A stretch of 64,000 bases of DNA from Psychrobacter immobilis (GCF_904846175.1 NZ_CAJGZM010000007.1:62001-126000), one strand, 5' to 3'. Shown: positions 9,563 through 18,406, numbered from the stretch's first letter. Translations and numbers: made by a program. The notes: generated by a model from the letters alone, not told the origin.

Positions 9563-10768
9563 ATGAACTTTTCGAGACAAGCCTTATTGGGCATTGGGAT
9601 GATTATAGGCGGTAGCGTGATGCTATACGCCATGGTGCAACAAATTGGTGATAGCAATAAACCCCAGCCAGCATCAGCGATGATAGATAAACCAAGCCCC
9701 GTGCAAGAGTCTCCGCAGCCATTGACGACTGATATCGAGACTGAAAAGCGCATCTTGGCACAAAAACAAAAAGAGCGCGCCGCTCGCGTTGCTGAACAAG
9801 AAAAGCGTGCTCAGCAGTTTTTAAGTGAACAAGAAGCGGCTGAAGCGCAAGCATTGGCAAAAGCCCGTGCCGAAAGTCAGCAATATATGGCCAGTAGCGC
9901 ACCAGCGGCTAAAGATAATGAAACGCTAGAAGCAGAAAAAAATAATGCTATAACGCCAACGGTAAAGCCCAATACCATTACTATGACTGCTTCAGCTGAA
10001 AATGATGCAAACGCTCGTCAGCAGAAAAAAGCTGTCCAATTGCAACAAGAAGCACAGCGCCAAGCCGCGCTTAAAGAACAAGCGGCTGCTAAGAAATTAT
10101 CAGACAGTAAAAAGGAAGCTGAAGCTAAAAAACAGGCAGACGCCAAAAAACAAGCGGATACTCAAGCTGCCGCTGAGAAAAAGCGTGAGGCAGCGCAAGT
10201 AGCTAAAAATGAAGCCCCAAAATCGCCATCTGATTACCAAGTAAAAAAAGGTGACGGGCTGATTAAACTGGCACTGCAACACAATATACCAGTAGAAGTG
10301 TTGGCTCAAGCAAATAATCTTTCGCCATCGACCTCGCTACAACTGGGTCAAAATATTACCATTCCATCTCGTCAGCAGGTTGATCGCTTAGCACGTGAGG
10401 CGGCAGCAGCTGAAAAAGCGCGTGAAGACAAGCGTCAAAAAGAAGAAGCATTAGCCAAGAAGTCGACCGATGCCAAACGTGAAGCACAGCAAAAACTTAG
10501 TGAAGCGCGTAAAGAAGTGAAAGAAACCGATGCTAAAGGTAGCTTTGGGGTGCAAGTGGCGCTGGCAAATGACCAAGCCAAAGCTGATGAGTTGGCAAAG
10601 AAATTCCAAGCTGCGGGTTATCAAGTTAAGACCAGTACTACCAGTCGCGGCGTACGCGTTGTCGTTGGTCCTGAGCGTGGTAAAGTGGCCGCATTGGCAT
10701 TAAAAGATAAGATTAATAGTGACCCAAAAGTTAATACCACCAGTGCTTGGGTTTTATATTGGCGCTAA
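9563..10768 (+). CDS. SPOR domain protein with LysM motif (DedD-like)
   Basis: A 401-residue envelope protein. Residues about 7-26 form a signal anchor; residues about 55-220 are a long Ala/Lys/Gln/Glu-rich region likely to form coiled coil; a LysM motif (YQVKKGDGLIKLALQHNI to QNITIPS, about 224-266) should bind peptidoglycan; a second charged linker follows; and a C-terminal SPOR domain (about 326-401, starting GSFGVQVAL and ending SAWVLYWR) is the family that binds denuded glycan strands at the division septum. DedD of E. coli has the anchor and SPOR domain but no LysM, so this is an elaborated version. Position after folC matches dedD. Role in division is an inference from the family. Confidence 0.85.
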   Translation: MNFSRQALLGIGMIIGGSVMLYAMVQQIGDSNKPQPASAMIDKPSPVQESPQPLTTDIETEKRILAQKQKERAARVAEQEKRAQQFLSEQEAAEAQALAKARAESQQYMASSAPAAKDNETLEAEKNNAITPTVKPNTITMTASAENDANARQQKKAVQLQQEAQRQAALKEQAAAKKLSDSKKEAEAKKQADAKKQADTQAAAEKKREAAQVAKNEAPKSPSDYQVKKGDGLIKLALQHNIPVEVLAQANNLSPSTSLQLGQNITIPSRQQVDRLAREAAAAEKAREDKRQKEEALAKKSTDAKREAQQKLSEARKEVKETDAKGSFGVQVALANDQAKADELAKKFQAAGYQVKTSTTSRGVRVVVGPERGKVAALALKDKINSDPKVNTTSAWVLYWR

Positions 10769-10872
10769 AATGAATTTAAGTTGCTGAAATATGATGACCA
10801 TTATCGCTAAATAAACAGCACAATTTTAATTAGTCTCATTGATATTTTTATCGTTCTTACTAATTTTATTCA

Positions 10873-10899
10873 AACACGACATCTATTGTCGTGTTTTTT
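10873..10899 (+). terminator. Intrinsic terminator after the SPOR gene
   Basis: AACACGACA pairs with TGTCGTGTT around the loop TCTAT, followed by six T. The rest of the 326-base gap to 11095 shows no gene or clear promoter. Confidence 0.9.
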
Positions 10900-11094
10900 G
10901 TTTTATCGTTTGCCGATTTGGGCAAGCTTGGTTACGATGAGCGCCGCTCTTTCCTGTTTCTTTCTGTTTCTCTCTGTACTGTATAACCTGTCAGCCTACA
11001 AAGGCTGCCCTGTTACGGTTGGCTATGTGTCGTCATTTTAATGACATCATCATGACACGTACCTGACAGCTTTCATTATCTATAAGGTAAAACC

Positions 11095-11625
11095 ATGTCA
11101 TTTGGCGTTATATTTTTAATACTGGCGGTTGGGTTTGTAGGGCTAATTATCCTGCCAAAACTGTTTTCTAACAAACAGGCCGCTGAGCCTGAGCCGCCAC
11201 CTGTGCGCGGTGATGAGCTGGCTATTTGGCCCTTTGCGCCAATGCCTATCATGACGAACACGGAAGTGATATTTTTTAACAAGTTAAAAAATTCCTTGCC
11301 CGAATATCATATTTTTGTCCAAGTTCAGCTGTCACGCATCATCGAAGCCAATAGCAGTGAAACCTCCGAACGTAGCTTTTGGTTCAATCGTATTTGTCGT
11401 CAAAGCGTCGACTATGTCATCGTTGATATCGATGCTCAGACTACTTTGCTCGCCATCGAGCTTGATGATTGGACGCATAATAGTAAAGCGCGGCAAAAGG
11501 CGGACGATAAAAAGGATAAAGCGCTTGCCAGTGCCGGTATTGCTATCGTGCGCTTTCATGCCGAGCGTATGCCAAGTGCCGATATGCTCAGATATGAGCT
11601 GATGCAGGTGATTGAGAGTTATTAG
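11095..11625 (+). CDS. DUF2726 domain protein, membrane-anchored
   Basis: A 176-residue protein. Residues about 3-23 form an N-terminal transmembrane helix, followed by a Pro/Glu linker and a DUF2726-type domain (about 55-172). The domain shows the pattern CRQSVDYVIVD (about 102) ... LLAIELDDWTH (about 121-131) ... KDKALASAGIAIVRF (about 141-155), which resembles the restriction-endonuclease-like fold (acidic pair then IELD). Nuclease activity is not established for this family; I infer only the fold. AAGG lies 8 bases before the ATG. It is convergent with the next gene, 33 bases apart. Confidence 0.75.
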   Translation: MSFGVIFLILAVGFVGLIILPKLFSNKQAAEPEPPPVRGDELAIWPFAPMPIMTNTEVIFFNKLKNSLPEYHIFVQVQLSRIIEANSSETSERSFWFNRICRQSVDYVIVDIDAQTTLLAIELDDWTHNSKARQKADDKKDKALASAGIAIVRFHAERMPSADMLRYELMQVIESY

Positions 11626-11658
11626 GATTATAGTAAAAACTTAACCTTTATCTTTTGC

Positions 11659-12594
11659 TTAGTTGGGCTTTCTAGGATAAATAACGATTGGTCTATCACC
11701 TTCAAAATATAGCCCTGTTTTTAAGATAGCATTTTTAGAATTGATAAGTGGTAGCCGACGATTATCGTAGAAGTCGCGCTTACTAAACCATTCGATATAA
11801 TGAGCAGCGCGCAATGTGCTGATGTCAATCGCCGCAAGAGTTTCGCTATCAGTTTTATCGCACCATTCGTGCATTGGAAAGCTTGGTGATAGCCAAGACG
11901 GATAGCTAAAACTGGTAGTTGCCATAGGTAAAAAAAATCGCCCTTTTATCACGCCATAGCGCTTATCAATTTTGACTTGTCCATGACTTGCAGTATCTAC
12001 CCAAACCGTGCGAAACTGCTTGGTCTGCATATGGCTCATTTTGCGTTGTAAATTGTCGTTAGAGTTGATACCGACCCAGTTTTCAGGCTCAAAAGGTGCT
12101 GAGCCCATAAAAAACTTAATCGCAAGCTCCCAATGTTCGACCAGATTTTCTTGGTGATTATATAAAATCAAATCCAGCTCACCAATCGTCCGTTTGCCAT
12201 TGTATAACTGCACGTTACTAGCAAGCGTCTCATACGGATGCAACTTACGCGCAAAGCCATCTTGTAACCAAAACGATAACAGGCCTTCAAAGTGAAAACC
12301 CAAGCGATTGGGGCTCGGACGTTTTAATAAATAGCGGGTCAGCGCCTGATAAGCAATGGTGCTATCCAGCTCTTTTAAACGCTGCTGATAGGCTTCAAAC
12401 TGCTGTCGCCAAAAGCTTGCGCTATGTACTGATACGGTATGTGTATTCTGATGCGGTACAAAGTCCAGCCATTCGGTTAAGACGTTAGGGCAGGCAAGTA
12501 CATACGCCAAATCACGTACATAAGGTCGCTGGTATGCTTCCCAAGGTGCGTTATTCATGAGAGTAGGAGAAGGCTGGGTGGTAGGCTCGATCAT
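11659..12594 (-). CDS. DUF1853 family protein
   Basis: A 311-residue cytoplasmic protein of unknown function (from ATG 12594; TTG 12606 and ATG 12558 are alternatives, none with a good ribosome binding site). Conserved-looking features are RLGFHFEGLLSFWL (about 97-110), RTIGELDLIL (about 135-144) and VEHWELAIKFF (about 152-162). The order Glu ... GELD ... E-LAI-K recalls the PD-(D/E)XK nuclease core, although the spacing between the last Glu and Lys is not canonical. No partner gene is evident; it is convergent with the DUF2726 gene and divergent from the YdhR-like gene. Confidence 0.75.
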   Translation of the reverse strand: MIEPTTQPSPTLMNNAPWEAYQRPYVRDLAYVLACPNVLTEWLDFVPHQNTHTVSVHSASFWRQQFEAYQQRLKELDSTIAYQALTRYLLKRPSPNRLGFHFEGLLSFWLQDGFARKLHPYETLASNVQLYNGKRTIGELDLILYNHQENLVEHWELAIKFFMGSAPFEPENWVGINSNDNLQRKMSHMQTKQFRTVWVDTASHGQVKIDKRYGVIKGRFFLPMATTSFSYPSWLSPSFPMHEWCDKTDSETLAAIDISTLRAAHYIEWFSKRDFYDNRRLPLINSKNAILKTGLYFEGDRPIVIYPRKPN

Positions 12595-12736
12595 AGTTTG
12601 AAGCAAATTGAGTAATGGAGAATTTACCCTAACGGCTCGCTTGCTAAAAGTCTATAGGTAATCGCAATATGTTAAGATTGTAATCGTCTGGCAGCATATA
12701 CTTTGCCAATCATTCAATAATAATGAGGACTAACTT

Positions 12737-13039
12737 ATGAAATACCTTTTGCAAATCGACTTTCCTTATAGTGGACCTTTTGGCAGTGCATTTTTTGACG
12801 CCATGAAAGAGCTGGCCGAAGATATCGCAACCGAAAATGGTCTGGTCTATAAACTATGGACAGAAAACGAAGAGACGCAAGAAGCGGGCGGTATTTATGT
12901 GTTTGACAATTTAGAGGATGCTAATAGATATTTAGAGAAGCATACCAAAAGACTGACTTCATTTGGTTTCAAAGACATTAAATCTAAAGTATTTATCATT
13001 AATGAAGCACTAAGTGCGATTACCAAAGCGTCTTTGTAA
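12737..13039 (+). CDS. ydhR: YdhR-like monooxygenase-family protein
   Basis: A 100-residue protein with the dimeric alpha/beta-barrel pattern of the YdhR family: MKYLLQIDFPYSGPFG at the N-terminus, LVYKLWTENEETQEAGGIYVF in the middle and DANRYLEKHTKRLTSFG. Family members are annotated as putative monooxygenases acting on aromatic compounds, but substrate and activity are unproven. GAGG lies 9 bases before ATG 12737. A hairpin terminator follows within 30 bases, so it is a single-gene unit. Confidence 0.8.
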   Translation: MKYLLQIDFPYSGPFGSAFFDAMKELAEDIATENGLVYKLWTENEETQEAGGIYVFDNLEDANRYLEKHTKRLTSFGFKDIKSKVFIINEALSAITKASL

Positions 13040-13064
13040 AATACTGAATGAAGAATAATTAAAT

Positions 13065-13104
13065 ATAAAAAAGCCAACCATTGAAAACAATGATTGGCTT
13101 TTTC
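13065..13104. terminator. Terminator hairpin after ydhR (repeat copy 1)
   Basis: AAGCCAACCATTG pairs with CAATGATTGGCTT around an AAAA loop (12 pairs, one C-A mismatch) with TTTTT after it on the plus strand and an A-run before it, so it can work in both directions. Its sequence is repeated at 14161. Confidence 0.85.
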
Positions 13105-13378
13105 TTATATGTTTAAATTTAAAATAGGATATTAATGGTATAAAAATTAAGCTGAATATCTGGTGCATTTGACAATAAAGGTACTAGGATAATGATTAGA
13201 AATTTTAATAAACAAAGCGACCATTTGGGTGGTTTGTTAAATAGCTTTTGGAATGATGATTTTGTACTAGTTGAGACTCTAGCTTTTTTTAAGTATTTCA
13301 TGTGGTAGCTCCATATTAGCCGTAACTTGATTGATGCGGCTTATGGTTGCTAATTTATGAGGTAGAGTCGTTTAGGTC

Positions 13379-13412
13379 ATTGCATTTGCAATTTGTAGCT
13401 TGCATTTGCAAT
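13379..13412. repeat. Two palindromic 13-14 bp direct repeats
   Basis: ATTGCATTTGCAAT (13379-13392) and TTGCATTTGCAAT (13400-13412) start 21 bases apart on the same face of the helix (two turns). Each is an inverted repeat ATTGCA-TT-TGCAAT. They lie 18 bases beyond the stop of the orphan gene. The remaining part of 13105-13430 holds only short open frames that I do not trust. Confidence 0.65.
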
Positions 13413-13430
13413 CTGGATAATATGAGAGCA

Positions 13431-14093
13431 TTAGTTCTTTCGAGCATCATTTAACAAGCGATTAGCATCTGAAAATATACCGTTTATATTTCTCGATTTT
13501 AAACCTTTAATATTCATTGCATCAATATATTCTGCAAGCCCTGCTTGTGTTGGTTGGTTTGTACTTTTACTATTGTCTGTTTTAAAGTGATAAGCATTAG
13601 TATCAGGATTAAGCAGTAAATCTTTTAAGACTGATATCAAGTGATAGGCGCTATCTTTGAGGTTTAATTCTTCGTCTGCTGAAGTTTCAGATTCCCGCTG
13701 CTGCTGCAATAGTTGTGAACGTTGCTTTTCTTCATCCAAAAATGTTGGAATTTCTTTAAGCTGACCGCTTGTATACTTTAAATCAAACCATCTTCTAAGC
13801 TCCGCCTTTTCGATTCTCAACCTATTTTTCTGTATTAACTCACTGACCTCACCTCCAGTCCATAACTTGTTTCTATTATATGGTATTCCTTCGTCTATAT
13901 AATCAAGGTCACCTTTCAATAAAGCGTCTTCTAAGGAAGCGCGTTTAGCATCTGCACAAGAAGGACTAAAGCCTGACTGTTGAATAAAATTATTGAATTC
14001 AGTAGGTTCTTGGTCGCACCATAATGCCACAATGTCATTAACTTTCAACGATTCGGCCAACATCCAGAACTCATGACAGTTTTGATTGTTCAT
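13431..14093 (-). CDS. Orphan protein of unknown function in the repeat-bounded island
   Basis: A 220-residue soluble protein I do not recognise. Its first 100 residues have a helical pattern with LKVNDIVALWCDQEP (about 15-29), CADAKRASLEDALLKGDLDY (about 46-65) and LRIEKAELRRWFDLKY, which looks like a compact adaptor-type domain; a charged Gln/Glu-rich linker follows (about 120-145) and then a second helical domain ending GIFSDANRLLNDARKN. There is no signal peptide or transmembrane helix. DNA is more AT-rich than its neighbours. Upstream of the ATG the region is AT-rich with no strong ribosome binding site. The surrounding duplicated terminators suggest it arrived by insertion. Confidence 0.7.
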   Translation of the reverse strand: MNNQNCHEFWMLAESLKVNDIVALWCDQEPTEFNNFIQQSGFSPSCADAKRASLEDALLKGDLDYIDEGIPYNRNKLWTGGEVSELIQKNRLRIEKAELRRWFDLKYTSGQLKEIPTFLDEEKQRSQLLQQQRESETSADEELNLKDSAYHLISVLKDLLLNPDTNAYHFKTDNSKSTNQPTQAGLAEYIDAMNIKGLKSRNINGIFSDANRLLNDARKN

Positions 14094-14160
14094 ACTATAT
14101 TTAATCTATTCAATAGAGTGGTTTTCTATATTACACCAATACTCCTAGTTTATAGAACTC

Positions 14161-14198
14161 AAAAAAAAGCCAACCATTGAAAACAATGATTGGCTTTT
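14161..14198 (-). terminator. Terminator of tRNA-Pro (repeat copy 2)
   Basis: Same hairpin as at 13071-13100. Read on the minus strand it ends in eight T and sits about 20 bases after the tRNA 3' end, so it terminates the tRNA-Pro transcript; on the plus strand it has four T. Confidence 0.9.
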
Positions 14199-14216
14199 CT
14201 CTATTACTACTATGTT

Positions 14217-14293
14217 TGGTCGGAACGGCAGGATTTGAACCTGCGACCACTACACCCCCAGTGTAGTGCGCTACCAGACTGCGCTACGCCCCG
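14217..14293 (-). tRNA. tRNA-Pro (anticodon GGG)
   Basis: A 77-base cloverleaf with CCA encoded. The acceptor stem CGGGGCG pairs with CGTTCCG (two G-U pairs), the D-arm contains AGTCTGGTAGC, the anticodon stem CTACA/TGTAG encloses the loop CTGGGGG with anticodon GGG, and the T-arm holds GGTTCAAATCC. It reads CCC and CCU codons. It is monocistronic, with its own promoter and terminator. Confidence 0.97.
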
Positions 14294-14304
14294 AATGACT
14301 GACT

Positions 14305-14332
14305 ATTTTACGCAAAATTATGCATATTGCAA
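14305..14332 (-). promoter_or_regulatory. Sigma-70 promoter of tRNA-Pro
   Basis: On the minus strand TTGCAA (14327-14332), a 16-base spacer and TAAAAT (14305-14310) end 11 bases before the mature tRNA 5' end. Confidence 0.75.
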
Positions 14333-14407
14333 GGGCTATTTATTTTAGCCAAAATCTACAATCGCATTTTACCTATAATAGTCAGCATAACCAATGAGCA
14401 GTTAACC

Positions 14408-15934
14408 TTAACCTAGTAACTCTTTTAGGATTTGGTTTACTTGCTGTGGGTTGGCACTACCGCGACTGGCTTTCATCACTTGACCAACCAGACCGTTAAA
14501 CGCTTTTTCTTTACCGCCGCGATACTCTTCAACCATCGCTTGGTTTTTCGCAATGACGTCTTCAACGATGGCTTTAATCGCGCCCGTATCAGTTTCTTGC
14601 TTAAGACCTTTTTCTTCGATGATTTTGTCAGCCGCATCATCAGCATCGCCACCTTCGCGCTCATAGAGAGCACTAAAGACCTTCTTAGCCAATTTGCCAG
14701 ACAAGGTATCGTCTTTAATGCGGGCTAGCATGCCAGCCAGTTGCTTGGCACTGATAGGGGAGTCAGTAATTTCTTTATCATCTTTGTTTAGCGCGCCTAG
14801 CAGGTCGCCCATGACCCAGTTAGCCGCCATTTTGGCATCTGCTTGCCCAACTTCTGCGACCACGGCTTCAAAGTAATCCGCAATTTGACGGCTACCCGTT
14901 AGGATGCGAGCATCATACTCAGAAAGACCAAGCGCTTCTTCAAAACGCGCACGGCGGGCAACAGGCAATTCAGGCATCGCCGCCCGAATGCTATCAACGG
15001 TATGCTGCTCGATACGGACAGGTAGCAAGTCAGGGTCAGGGAAGTAGCGATAGTCGTTGGCGTCTTCTTTGGTACGCATGGTGCGAGTTTCATCGCGCTC
15101 TGGATCATAAAGCATCGTTGCTTGGATAACTTTACCGCTATCTTCGATGATATCGACTTGACGTTCAATTTCACGATTGATGGCACGCTCGATAAAGCGG
15201 AACGAGTTGAGGTTTTTGAGCTCAGTACGCGTACCAAGCTCGCTTCCAGGCTTGCGCACAGAGACGTTACAGTCGCAGCGGAATGAGCCTTCTGCCATGA
15301 TGGCATCTGAGATACCAAGCCAAGTGACCAGTTGATGAATGGCTTTAATATAAGCAAGAGCTTCATAAGCTGAGCGCATATCAGGCTCAGAGACGATTTC
15401 GATTAATGGTGTACCAGCGCGGTTAAGGTCAACGCCCGTCATACCATCGACAGCATCATGCACTGATTTACCGGCATCTTCTTCTAAATGCGCGCGGGTG
15501 ATGCCCATGCGTTTAGGGTATTCGTTTTTCTCGCCTTCATTGACCACGACATCGATATAACCCTTGCCAACGATAGGGTTGGCCATTTGGGTGATTTGAT
15601 AGCCTTTTGGCAAATCAGGATAGAAGTAGTTTTTGCGGTCAAAGGTGTTAAATAGCCCTAGCTCAGCATTGACGCCGATACCGAATTTTAAGGCACGATC
15701 GACGACGCCACTGTTTAACACTGGCAATACGCCTGGTAGACCTAAGTCAACGATACTGGCTTGGGTATTTGGCTCGTGACCAAAGTCGGTTGGCGCGCTT
15801 GAGAATATTTTACTTTCTGTATTTAGCTGGCAGTGAATCTCAATCCCGATGACCACTTCATAGCCATCGACGAACAGCTCTTTGCGGACGATCTCTTGGT
15901 GAGCGGCATGATCAGTAGTAGTTGCTGTGTTCAT
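14408..15934 (-). CDS. gatB: Asp-tRNA(Asn)/Glu-tRNA(Gln) amidotransferase subunit B
   Basis: Part of GatCAB, which amidates Glu-tRNA(Gln) and/or Asp-tRNA(Asn); GatB binds the misacylated tRNA and carries the kinase-like site. The 508-residue protein starts [20 protein letters not shown] and has the cradle-domain signatures [27 protein letters not shown] and [14 protein letters not shown], then the helical and YqeY-like tail (about 360-508) ending [16 protein letters not shown]. The ATG at 15934 is preferred over an upstream frame extension because GGAGAC precedes it and it overlaps the gatA stop by one base (TAATG), indicating translational coupling. Last gene of gatC-gatA-gatB. Confidence 0.97.
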   Translation of the reverse strand: MNTATTTDHAAHQEIVRKELFVDGYEVVIGIEIHCQLNTESKIFSSAPTDFGHEPNTQASIVDLGLPGVLPVLNSGVVDRALKFGIGVNAELGLFNTFDRKNYFYPDLPKGYQITQMANPIVGKGYIDVVVNEGEKNEYPKRMGITRAHLEEDAGKSVHDAVDGMTGVDLNRAGTPLIEIVSEPDMRSAYEALAYIKAIHQLVTWLGISDAIMAEGSFRCDCNVSVRKPGSELGTRTELKNLNSFRFIERAINREIERQVDIIEDSGKVIQATMLYDPERDETRTMRTKEDANDYRYFPDPDLLPVRIEQHTVDSIRAAMPELPVARRARFEEALGLSEYDARILTGSRQIADYFEAVVAEVGQADAKMAANWVMGDLLGALNKDDKEITDSPISAKQLAGMLARIKDDTLSGKLAKKVFSALYEREGGDADDAADKIIEEKGLKQETDTGAIKAIVEDVIAKNQAMVEEYRGGKEKAFNGLVGQVMKASRGSANPQQVNQILKELLG

Positions 15935-17436
15935 TATACCGTCTCCTTCGCGATGGTAGAGTGTTGTAAATGGTGGTCTGTATGCTGCTGGAATAGGTGC
16001 GCGGTAGAGAGCAGCTTGCTCTCTTGCCAATATTGACCAATCAATTGCAATCCAATTGGTAGACCGTTTGAGGTTAAACCAACCGGCTGACTAAGCGCAG
16101 GTAAACCCGCTAAGTTCACCCCAATGGTGTAAACGTCACCCAAATACATTGTGGCAGAATCTAGATCTTCACCAAGCTTATAAGCAGCTGTAGGAGCAGT
16201 TGGACTGGCAATGACATCACAGTTAGCAAAGGCGTCTTCGAAGTCTTTGACAATGATACGACGTACTTTTTGTGCCTTGGTATAATAAGCATCGAAGTAA
16301 CCCGCCGATAGCGCATAAGTACCAGTCAAAATACGACGTTGTACTTCAGGGCCAAAGCCTTCTGAGCGTGAGCGCGTGTACAAGTCGAGAAGGTCAGTTG
16401 GGTTTTCACAGCGATAACCGAATCGTACGCCGTCAAAACGTGACAGGTTAGATGACGCTTCAGCTGGGGCAAGCATATAATAAGTCGCAAGGGTGATCTC
16501 AGGGTCAGTAATATTGACCTCTACAATGTTTGCGCCAAGCTCTTCGTATTGTTTTAGCGCTGCACGTACCGCTTGCTCGACTTCCGTATCTAGTCCGCTC
16601 GTAAAGTATTCTTTTGCTACGCCAATACGTAAGCCTTCTAATGGCTTCGCATCATCACCAGCAGCCGTTACTGCAGCATTCAAGTCTTGGACATAATCTG
16701 GCATATCGTATTTGATAGAAGTGGCATCGCGTGGATCATGACCAATCATTGGTTGTAGCAGATACGCACAGTCCATCGCGCTGCGACCCATGCTACCTGC
16801 TTGATCAAGACTGGAGGCATAAGCAATCATACCAAAACGCGAGATACGGCCATAAGTTGGTTTGATACCCGTTAAACCACAAAATGATGCAGGCTGGCGA
16901 ATAGAGCCACCCGTATCACTAGCAGTAGCAACGGGGACAAAGCCTGCAGCGACCGCAGCGGCACTACCACCTGATGAGCCACCGGGTACATGCGCTAGAT
17001 TCCAAGGATTGTGTACCGCGCCATAATGCGAGCTCTCATTATCCGAGCCCATCGCAAACTCATCCATATTGAGCTTACCAAGACTGATCATGCCCGCTTT
17101 ATCGATGTTTGAAACGATAGTCGCATCATAAGGTGAGATGAAGTTATGCAGCATTTTTGAGCCGCAAGTTGTCAATACGCCTTGGGTACAAAAAATATCT
17201 TTATGCGCCATCGGTACGCCAAGCAGTGGACGCTTGTCGCCTTGGGCACGCATCTCGTCTGCCGCTTGTGCTTGCGCGCGCGCAGTTTCAGAGGTATGAG
17301 TGATAAAGCTGTTAACCTTACTATCAAGCGCATCGATGCGTTTGATATAGTGTTCAGTCAGCTCAAGGCTGCTAAATTGTTTGTCTTGCAAGCCCGTAAT
17401 AAGCTGCTGGGTACTTAAGAGGTGAAGTTCAGACAT
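15934..17436 (-). CDS. gatA: Asp-tRNA(Asn)/Glu-tRNA(Gln) amidotransferase subunit A
   Basis: Amidase-signature subunit that releases ammonia from glutamine. The 500-residue protein contains the Ser-cis-Ser-Lys triad in the amidase signature: Lys in [10 protein letters not shown] (about 80), the Gly/Ser loop [17 protein letters not shown] (about 150-166) and the nucleophile Ser in [14 protein letters not shown] (about 176-189). Length matches the family. A gap of 69 bases separates it from gatC; its ribosome binding site is weak. It overlaps gatB by one base. Confidence 0.97.
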   Translation of the reverse strand: MSELHLLSTQQLITGLQDKQFSSLELTEHYIKRIDALDSKVNSFITHTSETARAQAQAADEMRAQGDKRPLLGVPMAHKDIFCTQGVLTTCGSKMLHNFISPYDATIVSNIDKAGMISLGKLNMDEFAMGSDNESSHYGAVHNPWNLAHVPGGSSGGSAAAVAAGFVPVATASDTGGSIRQPASFCGLTGIKPTYGRISRFGMIAYASSLDQAGSMGRSAMDCAYLLQPMIGHDPRDATSIKYDMPDYVQDLNAAVTAAGDDAKPLEGLRIGVAKEYFTSGLDTEVEQAVRAALKQYEELGANIVEVNITDPEITLATYYMLAPAEASSNLSRFDGVRFGYRCENPTDLLDLYTRSRSEGFGPEVQRRILTGTYALSAGYFDAYYTKAQKVRRIIVKDFEDAFANCDVIASPTAPTAAYKLGEDLDSATMYLGDVYTIGVNLAGLPALSQPVGLTSNGLPIGLQLIGQYWQESKLLSTAHLFQQHTDHHLQHSTIAKETV

Positions 17437-17505
17437 AAGGTGTCGTCCGTCAAAATGTGAATAGCAGTAAATAGGATAAAATAAAGGTAAGAATTGTTAT
17501 AATAA

Positions 17506-17820
17506 TTATTCAATCACTTGTGGCACAAGGTATAGACCCGCTTCGACAGCAGGCGCCATCGATTGATTGCGCTCGCGATTGATATCGTGTTTGGCGACAT
17601 CGGCGCGCAAATCTTGGCAAACTTCATGAATATTTGATAAAGGTTTGATGTCAGTGGTGTCTACATTGCCAAGGGTTTGCATCAGCTTTAACACTTTGCT
17701 GATATCATCGGCGTAACTGCTGGCGGTATATTCATCGACACCTAAGCGTGCAAGGCGGGCAACTTCTAGAATTTCTTGACGGCTGACATTGCTTTCAGCT
17801 GCTGTGATTGGCTGTGACAT
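17506..17820 (-). CDS. gatC: Asp-tRNA(Asn)/Glu-tRNA(Gln) amidotransferase subunit C
   Basis: Small subunit that wraps around GatA and stabilises the GatA-GatB contact. 104 residues, with the family pattern SRQEILEVARLARLGVDE near the N-terminus, DISKVLKLMQTL and the C-terminal AVEAGLYLVPQVIE. GGAG lies 7 bases before the ATG. It is the first gene of the gatCAB operon, divergent from mreB. Confidence 0.95.
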   Translation of the reverse strand: MSQPITAAESNVSRQEILEVARLARLGVDEYTASSYADDISKVLKLMQTLGNVDTTDIKPLSNIHEVCQDLRADVAKHDINRERNQSMAPAVEAGLYLVPQVIE

Positions 17821-18011
17821 AATTTCTCCAGTGAAGGACAGTTTTTATTAGAGTAGAGAATAAATCAAATAGGTCAGTGTTCAGACAAATAATGGCTAAA
17901 GCACCAAAATATATTAAAAAAGCGCATTATCTGTATGTTTTATAGAGAGTGCCTTTATTATAAAGCATCTTAGCCAAGATTACAGAACATGGGCTTTGAT
18001 TGCTGCACTAT

Positions 18012-18056
18012 CTTTACTAACTTTACTAACTTTACTAACTTTACTAACTTTACTAA
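18012..18056 (+). repeat. Tandem repeat, 5 x CTTTACTAA
   Basis: Five exact 9-base units in the 742-base gap between gatC and mreB. Because the unit has three-base periodicity it stays open in frame, but no gene covers it. The rest of 17821-18562 contains the hairpin at 18373 and no convincing gene. Confidence 0.9.
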
Positions 18057-18372
18057 AATAAAGAGATTTGCAAAATTGACCAGATAGTTATGGATTGATT
18101 ATCAATTGCTCACTATTTGGTTATGAAATACGTTACAGTATGCACGCACTACTAAGCTCAACGTTAAGTAAGCTATTAAACAAACTGCTGAGCAAACCAT
18201 TAAGTAAAGCCATTAGCAGCAATGTCACATGGCTGTAGCACCTTGTTAGTTATTGAATTAAATGATGTTTCAGATAAGGGAGTGGTATTATTCGCCATTT
18301 CAAACTTTGTAACAATTTTTATGGCTTAAGCCCAAAATTCTAGCGTGCTGATGCAAATATCTGTGTTTTTTT

Positions 18373-18406
18373 TGAGCTAAATCGGTATAATTTAGCTCAG
18401 TTTTTT
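18373..18406 (+). terminator. Terminator-like hairpin in the mreB leader, enclosing a TATAAT
   Basis: TGAGCTAAAT pairs perfectly with ATTTAGCTCA around CGGTATA, followed by G and six T. No plus-strand gene lies upstream, so it ends no coding unit: it is either an attenuator ahead of mreB or the -10 (TATAAT, 18386-18391) of an mreB promoter that happens to be palindromic. I cannot decide from sequence alone. Confidence 0.55.

Larger units (their letters stand above)
13065..14198. other. AT-rich island bounded by identical terminator repeats next to tRNA-Pro
   Basis: The same terminator hairpin sequence of about 36 bases occurs at 13065-13104 and 14161-14198 in the same orientation, 1096 bases apart, including an identical C-A mismatch in the stem. 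Between them lies AT-rich DNA with one orphan gene and palindromic repeats; just outside is tRNA-Pro on one side and ydhR on the other. I infer an insertion that duplicated, or targeted, the terminator shared by ydhR and the tRNA. No recombinase or transposase is visible, so the mechanism is open. Confidence 0.45.

Noticed and set aside
10000..10210. Separate small gene in the SPOR gene (Lys/Arg-rich alternate frame)
   Set aside because: It is the shifted frame of the Ala/Lys/Gln-rich coiled-coil region, without its own start signals.
13119..13301. 60-codon minus-strand frame in the island (hydrophobic, Lys-rich)
   Set aside because: AT-rich DNA gives such frames by chance; start lacks a convincing ribosome binding site. 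A 38-codon plus-strand frame overlaps it.
18012..18056. CRISPR array
   Set aside because: The units are 9 bases and contiguous with no spacers; a simple tandem repeat.
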